Below are positions 1-8,985 of a stretch of DNA of 64,000 nucleotides, piece by piece. The notes under the pieces were generated by a model. It ran no database searches. It worked only from the letters and a program-made list of their open reading frames with translations, and had not been told where the DNA came from. The number at the start of each line of letters is the position of its first letter. Position 1 is the stretch's first letter. Both the position numbers and the translations under genes were made by a program. The stretch comes from Parabacteroides sp. Marseille-P3160 (GTDB lineage Bacteria > Bacteroidota > Bacteroidia > Bacteroidales > Tannerellaceae): positions 4,162,548 through 4,226,547 of the forward strand of contig NZ_LT799418.1 of assembly GCF_900162725.1 (NCBI RefSeq), given 5' to 3'.

Positions 1-812
1 TCCGAAGCCCAATATGCGCCCCAAAAAGGGCTATGAGTTCCTACAATATGATAGGACTTTGATCCTACAAAATCATTTTCTGCCCACCGCGCCAAATTTT
101 TATTTTTCAAAGAATCTAAGGGCCAGGGTAAAGCAATACCATCATGGCGAACTATATATTTCCCTGAATAAATAAATTCCAAATCCTCTTTAGCAAGCAC
201 TCCTGCATTTACCCAATTATAATAAGGCTGACTAATAGATGTAGCATTATGCCAAACAGAACGAGTAGTAAACCATCCTTTATCCATCGGTAAGTTTATT
301 TCGACAGCCCAACGAGTTCTTGTTAATAGATCCAACATTCCAATGAAACAACTCACACTTCCATCATTATTCTTTTTTGTAATATAATCTATCGGGAAGG
401 AACAAGAAGGAGAATGTCCTACTATCCCATAATTAAATTCAACTCCTCCGCTAGTCCATGGCCCACGCAATGAAATATCCCTAAACTTGACAACATCGTT
501 TCCATAGAATAATTCTTTCCCATTCGTCTTATCAACAACTGACCATATTTTTCCTCCTATTTGAGGAAAGATCTTTATTCGTAAATAATCATTTTCTAAT
601 TCTACAATCCTCCATTCTTTTTTCTTAGAATTAATTGTATAACCATCAAATCTATAATATGGATATATTTTCCCAAAGACTGGAATGGGATTTGGATCTG
701 AAAAAGGATAAGTGGTATATCTCTCTGTGTATTCTCTTATTTTGGAAAAATTTTGCCCATAAGAAAAAACAGTAATTATAATAAAAGACAAAAAAAAGAA
801 TAATGGTTTCAT
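1..812 (-). CDS. DUF5107 domain protein, C-terminus cut by window edge
   Basis: Open from an ATG at 812 down to base 1 without a stop, giving about 270 residues. The protein begins with a signal peptide (MKPLFFFLSFIIITVFSYGQ) and continues with a beta-rich region typical of DUF5107: VFGKIYPYYRFDGY, the KIFPQIGGKIWSV stretch, and GPWTSGGVEFNYGIVGHSP. Family members are around 1000 residues with TPR repeats after the N-terminal domain, so most of the gene should lie to the left. It is the last visible gene of the SusC-SusD transcript. DUF5107 proteins are common in PULs and resemble aldose-epimerase-like sugar-binding folds. A periplasmic role in glycan processing is inferred from context only. 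Confidence 0.8.
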   Translation of the reverse strand, partial: MKPLFFFLSFIIITVFSYGQNFSKIREYTERYTTYPFSDPNPIPVFGKIYPYYRFDGYTINSKKKEWRIVELENDYLRIKIFPQIGGKIWSVVDKTNGKELFYGNDVVKFRDISLRGPWTSGGVEFNYGIVGHSPSCSFPIDYITKKNNDGSVSCFIGMLDLLTRTRWAVEINLPMDKGWFTTRSVWHNATSISQPYYNWVNAGVLAKEDLEFIYSGKYIVRHDGIALPWPLDSLKNKNLARWAENDFVGSKSYHIVGTHSPFWGAYWAS

Positions 813-825
813 ATTTTTGATATAT

Positions 826-872
826 CAGGAAGATGTCCCGATTTTATAAATTTATGCCGAGACATCTTCCTG
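826..872 (-). terminator. Perfect 12-bp inverted repeat between susD and DUF5107 gene
   Basis: CAGGAAGATGTC at 826-837 is exactly complementary to GACATCTTCCTG at 861-872, with a 23-nt loop. It lies just after the SusD stop and 14 nt before the DUF5107 start. There is no U-run on the minus-strand side, so it is more likely an RNA-stability or partial-termination hairpin than a full terminator. PUL2 has a hairpin in the same position after its susD. Confidence 0.45.
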
Positions 873-899
873 TTTATTCAACTATTTATTATTCGCAAT

Positions 900-2639
900 T
901 CATTGCCATCCAGGATTTTGTGTCAAATTCGAGTTTTTATCTATTTCTGTACTCGGAATAGGCCACAAAGAATCTTTATCTTCAAATTTCGTATAATAGA
1001 TGTGATTACCTAACGCATCCGTCACATCTCCATTCATCAATTCTTTGGCAATGCCCCATCTTATAATATCATAATGCCTTAGCCCCTCGGCAGGAAATTC
1101 AACGGCTCGTTCATGAACAATTCTCTTGAAAACAGCCTCTTTCGTTCTAGCCTCTAACCAAGCCGGTCCACTATTAATTTCAGGCATATTCACAGAGGGC
1201 CTTTGCCTTACCATATTAATATATTTAACAGCATCATTCAACCGACCCAGTTCATTATAACATTCCGCAAGCATCAGCAGAACATCTGCATAACGAATAA
1301 TCGGGAAATCGATAGGTATATTAGCCCTTGAAAGGCCCGAAATTCCCATGTCCCCTTCCGGTACAAACTTCCGGTATAAATACATATAATTACTTTTGTA
1401 GCGATTAATTACGATAAATCCATTTATAGTGTTTACGCCCGTTGCATAAATAAATTCACATAGTTTATTTTTTCCTCCTACATAACCAAGATAATTGGTA
1501 TAAGGAAGAATTATCGTTTCTTTCATTCTAGGATCTCGATGTTCATACATATCCAAAAGCTGCTTATAATATTTAGGATAAGATTCAACCGTTTTTAAAT
1601 CTTGGGATAAAGTAGCCTTTAGCGTTTGTTCTCTCACACTTGTGCTCTCATTATATCCAGGAATAAAATCATTCCAATTAAAAGGACGTCCATCTTTACA
1701 TTCATAGCTATCAACCAATCCTACAGATGGCATTACATTGTTCCAACTTGTCCCGATGCAAGCATTACTACCCATATAAAAAGCATATGGCATTCCTAAA
1801 TTATATCCTACCTGATAATAATTTTGAATTGAAAACACCATTTCATTACTTCTATGCCCTGTTTGAGTAAAAAGATCACCATAATTCGAATACAATCCAT
1901 ACCCATATCCTTTAGTTCCTGGGTCCAATACAATTTCTTCAAAATCTTTTGTAGCTAAATCATATTGTTTATTATAAAGATAGACTTTCCCTCTTAAAGC
2001 ATAAGCAGCCCCCTTAGTTGCACGACCATAGTCGCTTTGTGCCCACTTTATTGGGAGTGAACCAATCGCATCTGCCAAATCTTTTAATATAAAAGCTCTA
2101 GTTTCTTCTGCAGAACTACGAGGTTTTAACAAATTCATATAATCTTTATTATAATCAGTCGTTTCATCATATAATGGTACACCTCCAAAATGTTGCATCA
2201 GAAAGAAATAAAACAGACCACGAAGGAACTTTGCTTGTCCAATAACTTCATTTTTCACTCCTTCACTTATATTCATATCCATTACATTTCGAATCACAGT
2301 ATTTGCCCGTGCTATACCTTCATATGAATGAGCCCATCTATTAGACACATAACCAGATGTAGAAGTTAAAGTCCCATTACTGATTGCAAGGTAGCCAGGG
2401 TCATCATATCCTATTCCAATATCCGAGACACAATCCATACTAAATAATCGCCAATAAGTTTCTTGTAATTTTAAAGCCTGATAACAAGCATTAACTGCTT
2501 CAACAGCCTGATCCTCTGTTTTCCAAAAAGTCGTTGAACTTAATTTATCTTGCGGAAAACGATCTAAATCATAACATCCAGTAAAAGTCCCCAGGAACAC
2601 TAACGATAGAATTTCTATTATATATATATTCTTTTTCAT
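900..2639 (-). CDS. SusD/RagB family glycan-binding lipoprotein (PUL1)
   Basis: 579 residues. The signal peptide ends in a lipobox (LGTFTGC), so the protein should be an outer-membrane lipoprotein on the cell surface. The mature N-terminus (YDLDRFPQDKLSS, then FWKTEDQAVEAVNACYQALK) and the C-terminus (LWPIPSTEIDKN...NPGWQ) are the usual SusD ends. The middle has the TPR-like stretch RGKVYLYNKQYDLATKDFEE. SusD binds oligosaccharide and forms the lid over the SusC transporter encoded 11 bp upstream, with which it is surely co-transcribed. The substrate cannot be read from SusD itself. Its GH16 and NagA/NagB neighbours point to a galactan or amino-sugar-containing glycan. Confidence 0.95.
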   Translation of the reverse strand: MKKNIYIIEILSLVFLGTFTGCYDLDRFPQDKLSSTTFWKTEDQAVEAVNACYQALKLQETYWRLFSMDCVSDIGIGYDDPGYLAISNGTLTSTSGYVSNRWAHSYEGIARANTVIRNVMDMNISEGVKNEVIGQAKFLRGLFYFFLMQHFGGVPLYDETTDYNKDYMNLLKPRSSAEETRAFILKDLADAIGSLPIKWAQSDYGRATKGAAYALRGKVYLYNKQYDLATKDFEEIVLDPGTKGYGYGLYSNYGDLFTQTGHRSNEMVFSIQNYYQVGYNLGMPYAFYMGSNACIGTSWNNVMPSVGLVDSYECKDGRPFNWNDFIPGYNESTSVREQTLKATLSQDLKTVESYPKYYKQLLDMYEHRDPRMKETIILPYTNYLGYVGGKNKLCEFIYATGVNTINGFIVINRYKSNYMYLYRKFVPEGDMGISGLSRANIPIDFPIIRYADVLLMLAECYNELGRLNDAVKYINMVRQRPSVNMPEINSGPAWLEARTKEAVFKRIVHERAVEFPAEGLRHYDIIRWGIAKELMNGDVTDALGNHIYYTKFEDKDSLWPIPSTEIDKNSNLTQNPGWQ

Positions 2640-2650
2640 ATTAACTCAAT

Positions 2651-5600
2651 TTAAAATGATAAATTGACACCAACAACTGCCTGTTTCATAGAAGGATATG
2701 ACATTCCAGGAACTTCAGGATCCATTCCTTTAAAATTCGTGAATGTAAAATAATTCTCTAAGCCCCCATATATCCGTAATTTCGTCAAATCCATATGGGA
2801 AATTACTTTTTGAGGGAATGAATACCCGATTTGGATATTCCTTATTTTTAAGTAAGAGACATCCTGCAACCAAAAATCACTGTTTTGAAGATTTCGACTA
2901 TCTCCTTCCAGCATCGTACGAGGAAAACTAGCTTGCGTTGTACGACCTTCATACCATCTTCCGTCAGCGACTTCACGATTAATAATTCTTGATTGCCTAA
3001 GTTGTGTAGTATAATACGTATTATAAAAATATTGCTTTATTTTACCTATACCATCCATTGAAACAGAAGCATCAAAATCCTTATAATTTACTCCAAATGA
3101 GAAGCTATACATCAATTGAGGATTAGGGCCATTCCCGATGTTTACCCTATCATCCGAATTCACTAAACCATCCCCATTCATATCTTTATAGAGAAAATCA
3201 CCCAATTGAGGTGTTCCAAAAGGAAATGGATTCATCTTTTTATTTGTACTCGGATCCAACGGAGCGTTATCAATTATTTGCTGTACTAAATCCAAATCGG
3301 TTTGAGTCTGTACAATCCTGTCTACTTTAAGTACATAGTCAGTATTAATAGCTAATCCTTCCTTAATCATTCGAGTTCCTGAAAGAGAATATTCATTCCC
3401 TTTGAATTTAACTACCTTATTTTTATTAAATGTAAAATTAGTTTCTATAAAATAATTAAATTCATTTGTTTTATCTCTCCAGGACAAAGATAATTCTAAG
3501 CCTCTATTTCTTACTTTTGCAGCATTCTGAGTAGGAATACTTGATATCCCATGAACAGCCGGAGCCGGCAACGAAATCAAAATATTATCCGTCAATTTAT
3601 TATAAAGATCAAGACTTCCTGATAATTTATTTTTCAAAAAGGCCCAATCGACACCCACATTTGTAACTTTGGTTGATTCCCAAGTCAAATTAGAATTGGC
3701 AATCGCAGATTGATAAAATCCGACAATCGGAACATTATTAAAAACATATTGGGTGGTAGAAAGAACTGGAATAGCATCATAGTTTCCAACAGCATTGTTT
3801 CCTAATGAACCATAAGAAATCCTTAATTTAAAATTATCAATCCACTGACTATGCAACGACTTCATAAATGGTTCTTCCGTTATACGCCACGCAGCAGAAA
3901 ATGAAGGGAAATTACCCCATCGGTTATTCCCAATAAACCGGGAAGAACCGTCTCTTCTGAAGTTGAATTCAAAAAGGTATTTTTCATCCCAGCTAAAGTT
4001 CAATCTTCCAAAATAAGATCGCATGGCCCAATCGGATAATGATCCAGAAGCCGTGGCATCACCAGTTGCAGCATCGATTTGAGTAAGAGCTATATCTATC
4101 AAGTTTTGTTTCGATGCACTAAAATTTTCTGAAACATATTGTTCTTGACTACCTCCAAGCATGGCTTTAAAGTATAATTTATTAAAAACTGTTTTTTCAT
4201 ATGCAATTGTTAAGTCCATGAAATTTCGTGTATACCGGCTTTCGGAGTTGGTAACTGTTATATTTTGTTTTGAATCTATAACTGTTTGGGTATTTGTTTG
4301 GAAATTCCAAAGTTCTAACGGAACAGGAATCGTTGTTAATTTATTAACATATAATGAATAGTTATAAGAACCGTCAATAAATAATCCCCTTATCGGATTT
4401 AGAGATGCAAAAAAACGTCCGTTGAAGACATGAGATGTATTGCTTCCTGAAATAGACCGCATGTAAGCCAATGCAGAACGAGCAACCTGATTGTCTTCAA
4501 TATTTTGTGTACCACCTAACCGACCATCAGGATGTTTAACCGTTACAGTCGGAATTGCCAAAATAGAGTTTGTAAACATATCCGATAAATTACTACTACC
4601 TCGATCTTTATTGGTTAATATTCCATTCAAATTCATACCGACATTTAACCATGGGGTAATCTGGAGTTTGTTGTTAGCTCTTATACTATATCTGGAATAA
4701 GCTGTATTTTCTATTATTCCGGGATTATTAGCATAATTGAATGATATAAACGAACTAGATCTCTCTGTCCCTCCCGATACAGATATATTATGATTCATTG
4801 TATTTGCAGTCCGGAACGCCCCATCATTCCAACTGGAATTAGGCCAAAGAATCGGATCATCATTGGCATGGTCTTTCCATAGTTGAATATTGGCGTCCGA
4901 ATAGATCTGGGCTTGTTTAGAGTTCTTTGCCGCCTCATTAATTAGTTCCATCCATTCAACACTATTGCTGACAAACGGCATCAAATGAGCAACTCGTTGG
5001 GCTGCATAATAGCCATCGTAATTGATGTTTATTTTGCCTGATTTCCCCTGTTTAGTAGTTATCAATATAACTCCATTTGCTGCTCTTGATCCGTAGATAG
5101 AAGCAGATGCAGCATCTTTTAATACAGAGATATTTTCAATGTCTTGTGGAGATACCCTTGAGATATCACCTTCTACACCATCGATAATAATTAACGGAGA
5201 CGAATTGTTGAGAGTTCCTTGCCCACGTATCATTAACGTAGCATTACTCCCCGGGTCATTATTCTGAGAACGAACATATAAACCTGGAGCAAGACCAGCA
5301 AGACCCGCTGATAAATTAGTGATCGGTCGACTTGCGGCAACTTTTCCTATGTCTATGGAAGACACGGCACCAGTCAAATTTACTTTCTTTTGGCTCCCAT
5401 ATCCGACTACCACAACCTCGTCTAAAGCCTGAAAGTCTTCTTTTAAAGTTATATTTAAAAAGTTCTGAGAATTAATTGAGTATTCTGAAGTCAAGTACCC
5501 AACATAAGATACAACAAGAATGCCTTGTTTTAAAACATTACTTAATGAAAACTGTCCATTTAAATCTGTTGATGTTCCCAAAGATGGATTAGATTTCAAC

Positions 5601-5728
5601 CGCACAGATGCTCCAACAATAGGCTCCCCTTGGATATCGACTACCTTCCCTGTTATATTTATATTTTGGGCATTGGTTGTACATATAGAGAGCAGAAAAA
5701 ATAATATTATACAAAAGATATTTTTCAT
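2651..5728 (-). CDS. SusC/RagA family TonB-dependent transporter (PUL1)
   Basis: 1025 residues with a cleavable signal peptide (ends TTNAQ). A carboxypeptidase-regulatory-like domain follows (ITGKVVDIQGEPIVGASV, about residues 24-105), then the conserved LDEVVVVGYGSQKK segment, the plug with LIIIDGVEGD and ASIYGSRAANGVILITTK, and a long beta-barrel ending in GVNLSF. It imports oligosaccharides across the outer membrane using TonB energy, with the adjacent SusD as lid. Unlike the SusC proteins of PUL2 and PUL3 it has no STN domain, which fits the absence of an ECF sigma/FecR pair here. Control by another class of regulator is therefore expected. Confidence 0.96.
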   Translation of the reverse strand: MKNIFCIILFFLLSICTTNAQNINITGKVVDIQGEPIVGASVRLKSNPSLGTSTDLNGQFSLSNVLKQGILVVSYVGYLTSEYSINSQNFLNITLKEDFQALDEVVVVGYGSQKKVNLTGAVSSIDIGKVAASRPITNLSAGLAGLAPGLYVRSQNNDPGSNATLMIRGQGTLNNSSPLIIIDGVEGDISRVSPQDIENISVLKDAASASIYGSRAANGVILITTKQGKSGKININYDGYYAAQRVAHLMPFVSNSVEWMELINEAAKNSKQAQIYSDANIQLWKDHANDDPILWPNSSWNDGAFRTANTMNHNISVSGGTERSSSFISFNYANNPGIIENTAYSRYSIRANNKLQITPWLNVGMNLNGILTNKDRGSSNLSDMFTNSILAIPTVTVKHPDGRLGGTQNIEDNQVARSALAYMRSISGSNTSHVFNGRFFASLNPIRGLFIDGSYNYSLYVNKLTTIPVPLELWNFQTNTQTVIDSKQNITVTNSESRYTRNFMDLTIAYEKTVFNKLYFKAMLGGSQEQYVSENFSASKQNLIDIALTQIDAATGDATASGSLSDWAMRSYFGRLNFSWDEKYLFEFNFRRDGSSRFIGNNRWGNFPSFSAAWRITEEPFMKSLHSQWIDNFKLRISYGSLGNNAVGNYDAIPVLSTTQYVFNNVPIVGFYQSAIANSNLTWESTKVTNVGVDWAFLKNKLSGSLDLYNKLTDNILISLPAPAVHGISSIPTQNAAKVRNRGLELSLSWRDKTNEFNYFIETNFTFNKNKVVKFKGNEYSLSGTRMIKEGLAINTDYVLKVDRIVQTQTDLDLVQQIIDNAPLDPSTNKKMNPFPFGTPQLGDFLYKDMNGDGLVNSDDRVNIGNGPNPQLMYSFSFGVNYKDFDASVSMDGIGKIKQYFYNTYYTTQLRQSRIINREVADGRWYEGRTTQASFPRTMLEGDSRNLQNSDFWLQDVSYLKIRNIQIGYSFPQKVISHMDLTKLRIYGGLENYFTFTNFKGMDPEVPGMSYPSMKQAVVGVNLSF

Positions 5729-6025
5729 ATGTTCACTTTTTATTTTTTAACATATATTTATTATATGCATGCAATCAAGCAATAAACAGATTCCCCTACA
5801 TGTTTTGTAAGCGATTATTTCGAATTCCTTATAATTATATGTTTTTATTTCCTTATTATTAAAGGATATGGAGATGAGAAAGGTTATATGCTAATGTTCA
5901 TACATTTATTATTTTAAATTAAACATCAATTTTATTATTATAAAAACACATGTGCCTAAATTAGATTGGATAGTATTTTTTCATTCTCCCAAATTTTCTA
6001 TCGATAAAATATAATATAACAATGA
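5729..6025. other. AT-rich gap upstream of PUL1 susC
   Basis: About 300 bases between the DegT stop and the susC start. I see no open frame, no TAnnTTTG box reading toward susC and no copy of the 35-bp PUL1 motif. Either susC is transcribed by read-through from the aminotransferase gene or its promoter departs from consensus. Confidence 0.5.
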
Positions 6026-7390
6026 TTACAATTTTACTTTTGCTAACTGATCTCTATTTTCATAGACTTTCATTATTGCATTTACAATATCATCCATGTC
6101 TTTCTTTGTTCCCAATAATGGACCAGAAGCCCATAGCATCAGCATTTCTTCCGAACAAATTTTATCACAGACTGGACAAGCAAGTTCTTCCTTATATTGT
6201 TTTAACCGTGCCGGCGAATACATCTCTTGATAAACTTTCAACCCGAGAATATGGTCAACCCACGGTTCACGATGCAAACCGTTCGGAATATAGGAGCTAA
6301 GACTAATTCCTTCAGCGGCCAATGCCTTTAAGAAAACAGCACGATCTACATTGTTAAAATATTCTTTTCGATAACCCATTGTATATAAATAGAAAGAACC
6401 ACTCTCTGTCCCATTATATAATTTCTGAGGAACTACACCCGGACAGGCTTTCAATTTAGAAGTCAGGTAAGCAGCATTCTCATTTCTTCGCTTCCATTGT
6501 TCCATTGCATTGGGCAATTGAGCCAACAGAACAGCTCCTTCAAATTCATTCATCCTATATTTCGGCCCAATTGTCACGCTTCTTCCTTTTTTATTCGTTC
6601 CATGGTTCATTACAGTATAACACTGATCCATTAGGCCTCCATCATCTCCTAGAATAGATCCGCCCTCACCACATGGTATTGTTTTAGACGATTGATGGCT
6701 AAAACAGCCCAAGTCACCAATAGTACCTAACCTCTTTCCACGATATTGTGCTAAGTGGGCTTGACAAGCGTCCTCTATCACATAGAGTTTGTGTTTTTTT
6801 GCTATCGTGAGAATACTATCCAAATCACAAGGCTGTCCCATTATATGAACTGGTATGATTGCTCTCGTATAAGGGGTAATTAGACGCTCAACAATCGTAG
6901 GGTCCAATTGAAACGATTCTCTATCGATATCAGCTAAGACAGGAAGAGCTCTTGCCGATATAATGCCAGAGATAGTACCCATATCCGTATAGGGAGTAGT
7001 TATCACTTCATCCCCAGGACCTATACCTAAAGCTTCAACGCAAGTATGAAGAGACTGAGTTCCTGACCCTGTAGCCACACAGTATTTTGCACCCATTAAA
7101 GAGGCATACTCCTTTTCAAAAGTTGGAACAGTACCATTAGGAGAGTCAATCCTACACCAAATGCCACTACGTGCGGTTTTTGTTATTGAAGCAACTACTT
7201 TTTCATCCACATAGGGCCATTTTGGCCACGACTTATTTTGTCGTACAGGAGTTCCTCCCAAAATAGCCAATTTGTTTACTGAAGAGGATAGTTTTTCAAA
7301 AGCTGATACATTATTGGAAGCAACTACACCCAAAGTAACAGCTGAAGCAGTAGTCATAAATTGTCGGCGAGAAATCTTATTCATACTCAT
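6026..7390 (-). CDS. DegT/DnrJ/EryC1/StrS aminotransferase with Tat signal
   Basis: 454 residues, fold-type I PLP enzyme. The N-terminus has a twin-arginine motif (SRRQFMTTA) followed by a hydrophobic stretch to about residue 30, so export of the folded holoenzyme is predicted. Core motifs are ATGSGTQSLHTCVEALG (cofactor phosphate region), IEDACQAH (D207, pyridine N contact) and SHQSSKTIPCGEGG, where K236 is the expected Schiff-base lysine. DegT enzymes normally make amino sugars on nucleotide sugars in the cytoplasm. An exported copy in a PUL suggests action on a sugar or sugar fragment in the periplasm, which is inference. A promoter with the PUL1 motif lies 57 nt upstream. Confidence 0.9.
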   Translation of the reverse strand: MSMNKISRRQFMTTASAVTLGVVASNNVSAFEKLSSSVNKLAILGGTPVRQNKSWPKWPYVDEKVVASITKTARSGIWCRIDSPNGTVPTFEKEYASLMGAKYCVATGSGTQSLHTCVEALGIGPGDEVITTPYTDMGTISGIISARALPVLADIDRESFQLDPTIVERLITPYTRAIIPVHIMGQPCDLDSILTIAKKHKLYVIEDACQAHLAQYRGKRLGTIGDLGCFSHQSSKTIPCGEGGSILGDDGGLMDQCYTVMNHGTNKKGRSVTIGPKYRMNEFEGAVLLAQLPNAMEQWKRRNENAAYLTSKLKACPGVVPQKLYNGTESGSFYLYTMGYRKEYFNNVDRAVFLKALAAEGISLSSYIPNGLHREPWVDHILGLKVYQEMYSPARLKQYKEELACPVCDKICSEEMLMLWASGPLLGTKKDMDDIVNAIMKVYENRDQLAKVKL

Positions 7391-7453
7391 ATATATTATA
7401 ATATTAAGAGAAATAATTATTTTACATTTATCTATAAAAAATCAACTACAATA

Positions 7454-7524
7454 CAAATATAGAAACATAAAAACCATAAAATCGCACACTTTGCGCACAA
7501 AAATCTTCAAAAAGCGTCTATAAG
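7454..7524 (-). promoter_or_regulatory. Motif-controlled promoter 1 of PUL1 (aminotransferase)
   Basis: Read on the minus strand there is a -7 box TATATTTG (7454-7461) and no TTTG at -33. Exactly 29 bases from the -7 box begins a 35-bp motif (7490-7524) whose plus-strand landmarks are TTTGCGCA, then CTTCAAAA, then CGTC. The same layout recurs at 7902-7972 and 13686-13756. This is the expected layout for activator-dependent initiation: weak -33, protein site at about -36 to -75. Confidence 0.65.
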
Positions 7525-7630
7525 AAAGATAGAAAAAATTCCACAAGATCATATTTATTATTTAGCACAAAGTGCGTTAAGAGTTTTCAAAAATGGATTA
7601 TACTCTCTCTTTGAATTCCGAGAAATTGAC

Positions 7631-7657
7631 TTTTAATGTAGTCTTCTACACTTAAAA
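7631..7657 (-). terminator. Hairpin after the PUL1 remnant gene
   Basis: TTTTAATGTAG pairs with CTACA(c)TTAAAA across a 4-nt loop, with one bulged base. It sits 15 nt past the stop of the remnant frame and could end the short transcript from the promoter at 7902. The stem is A/T-rich and no U-tract follows, so termination strength is doubtful. Confidence 0.3.
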
Positions 7658-7671
7658 CGAATTTTTTATAA

Positions 7672-7821
7672 TTAATTCAGAAATAGCGTAGAATATAGAT
7701 AATTACCACTCACTCTCACTTCATCGAAGTATACCTTTTTCGATAAATCAGATTTGAGTAAATGCAGTCCCACAAATAACCGAAGTAATAGTTACAAATA
7801 ATGATAAGAAGCTTTTTTCAT
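7672..7821 (-). pseudogene. Remnant of a secreted protein gene under a PUL1-type promoter
   Basis: A 50-codon frame starts ATGAAAAAAGCTTCT at 7821 and has an in-frame stop at codon 10. The neighbouring frame over codons 9-25 reads LFVTITSVICGTAFTQ, a good signal-peptide core. The original frame then resumes as LSKKVYFDEVRVSGNYLYST before a stop at 7672. VYFDEVRVSG resembles the last strand of carbohydrate-binding beta-sandwich domains (inference). The simplest reading is a signal peptide and a C-terminal tail left after deletion of the body of a gene, plus small frameshifts. The promoter at 7902-7972 is intact. Function now is unlikely, although a short RNA could still be made. Confidence 0.45.
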
Positions 7822-7901
7822 CTTTACATTTCGAATTAGAAGGTTAACACTTTTTAATATTCAGCAAGCATCTCTTATGCTTTCTATAGAAATGCACAAT
7901 A

Positions 7902-7972
7902 CAAAAATAATGAGGCAAGAAAGGAATAATGCGACATTTTGCGCATACTAATCTTCAAAAACCGTCAATAAA
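7902..7972 (-). promoter_or_regulatory. Motif-controlled promoter 2 of PUL1 (no intact gene)
   Basis: The minus-strand -7 box is TATTTTTG (7902-7909). The 35-bp motif occupies 7938-7972, again starting 29 bases from the -7 box. It matches the copy at 7490-7524 at 29 of 35 positions and is the copy closest to consensus. The only thing downstream within 400 bases is the remnant at 7672-7821. Confidence 0.6.
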
Positions 7973-7988
7973 CTGATTTCTAAACATC

Positions 7989-8780
7989 TTATTTCTTATA
8001 AACTTTAACATAATCAATCATAAAAGTATCTGGTGCACACGCTGTCTTTTGTTCTTCCAATTTACCTACCGGTTCATAACTCACGATCAAGTATTCATCC
8101 ACGTGAGATATAGCTTCTCTCACTTCATGGAATTTTAATCCGTCTATATAAAACACATATTTTTCCGAGGTCCATTCGACTGCAAAAAGATGATATCCTT
8201 CATCAAGCCCTTTCAATCGACTCTTCAACGGCCCTACTCCTTTCTGATTTGGTCCGTATGCCCAATGATAAGCATGAGTTGTAATATCAGCACCATATTT
8301 CTTGAAATATTCAAAGATATCGATTTCTACCCCAAACAGTCCGGGGTCTTCTCCTTCGGATATATGGGGAGATTGCAGCCAGAAGGCAGCCCAAGGTCCG
8401 ACGGATTTAGGCATTCGCGCCCTACATTCAAAATAACCGTAGGTCGTTTCAAAGCGTCCTTGAGATCCTATGGCTCCTATTACAATGCTATCTCCGATAA
8501 TATCATAAATAATATTCAAATTACCATTCTCTATCCGAACAGAACGAGTATCATTATAGCCAATACGACGAGGACCAAGTTGCCTCAATGCCCATTTAGT
8601 CGAATCTAATTTCGTTCCATTAAAATGATCTTCCCAATATAATTTATATCCTAAGCTTTCAGGAGTATAGATTTCTTGGGATATTGCATTATTTTCCGAC
8701 AAAACCTTTTTCTCTGATGAAAAAGATGAACAACTTACCATAAACGACAGAAACAAAAGAAATAAAATATAATCTTTCAT
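7989..8780 (-). CDS. Glycoside hydrolase family 16 lipoprotein
   Basis: 263 residues. The signal peptide ends in a lipobox with Cys17 (FMVSC), so the enzyme should be membrane-anchored. The GH16 core is clear: YWEDHFNGTKLDSTKW near the N-terminus, YGYFECRARMPKSVGPWAAF, and the catalytic signature EIDIFE with E152 as nucleophile and E157 as acid/base. The family cleaves internal beta-1,3 or beta-1,4 bonds in laminarin, agar-type galactans, keratan or mucin glycans. Subfamily and substrate cannot be fixed by eye. It is probably the initiating endo-enzyme of PUL1, and the NagA/NagB genes upstream make a GlcNAc-containing galactan a reasonable guess. Confidence 0.9.
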   Translation of the reverse strand: MKDYILFLLFLSFMVSCSSFSSEKKVLSENNAISQEIYTPESLGYKLYWEDHFNGTKLDSTKWALRQLGPRRIGYNDTRSVRIENGNLNIIYDIIGDSIVIGAIGSQGRFETTYGYFECRARMPKSVGPWAAFWLQSPHISEGEDPGLFGVEIDIFEYFKKYGADITTHAYHWAYGPNQKGVGPLKSRLKGLDEGYHLFAVEWTSEKYVFYIDGLKFHEVREAISHVDEYLIVSYEPVGKLEEQKTACAPDTFMIDYVKVYKK

Positions 8781-8985
8781 AATTATTAGATTTCAAAACA
8801 TATTCCAAACACTTATTACATAGAAGAGAAAACAACTACAGCAACTATATAGTAAAATAAAAATAGCATTAACGATCCAATAAAAAAATCAACTTATGAA
8901 TTATTCATTCTCCATGCATATTCAACAATTAATATTGAGACATTCTTGTTTACAAGTTTTTCTATATTCTGATTCAGCATCATAT

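Noticed and set aside
7564-7605. A possible fourth copy of the PUL1 promoter motif (GTGCGTT ... TTTTCAAAAA)
   Set aside because: Only the TTCAAAAA part matches, the GCG step is shifted by one base, and no TAnnTTTG box lies 29 bases away.
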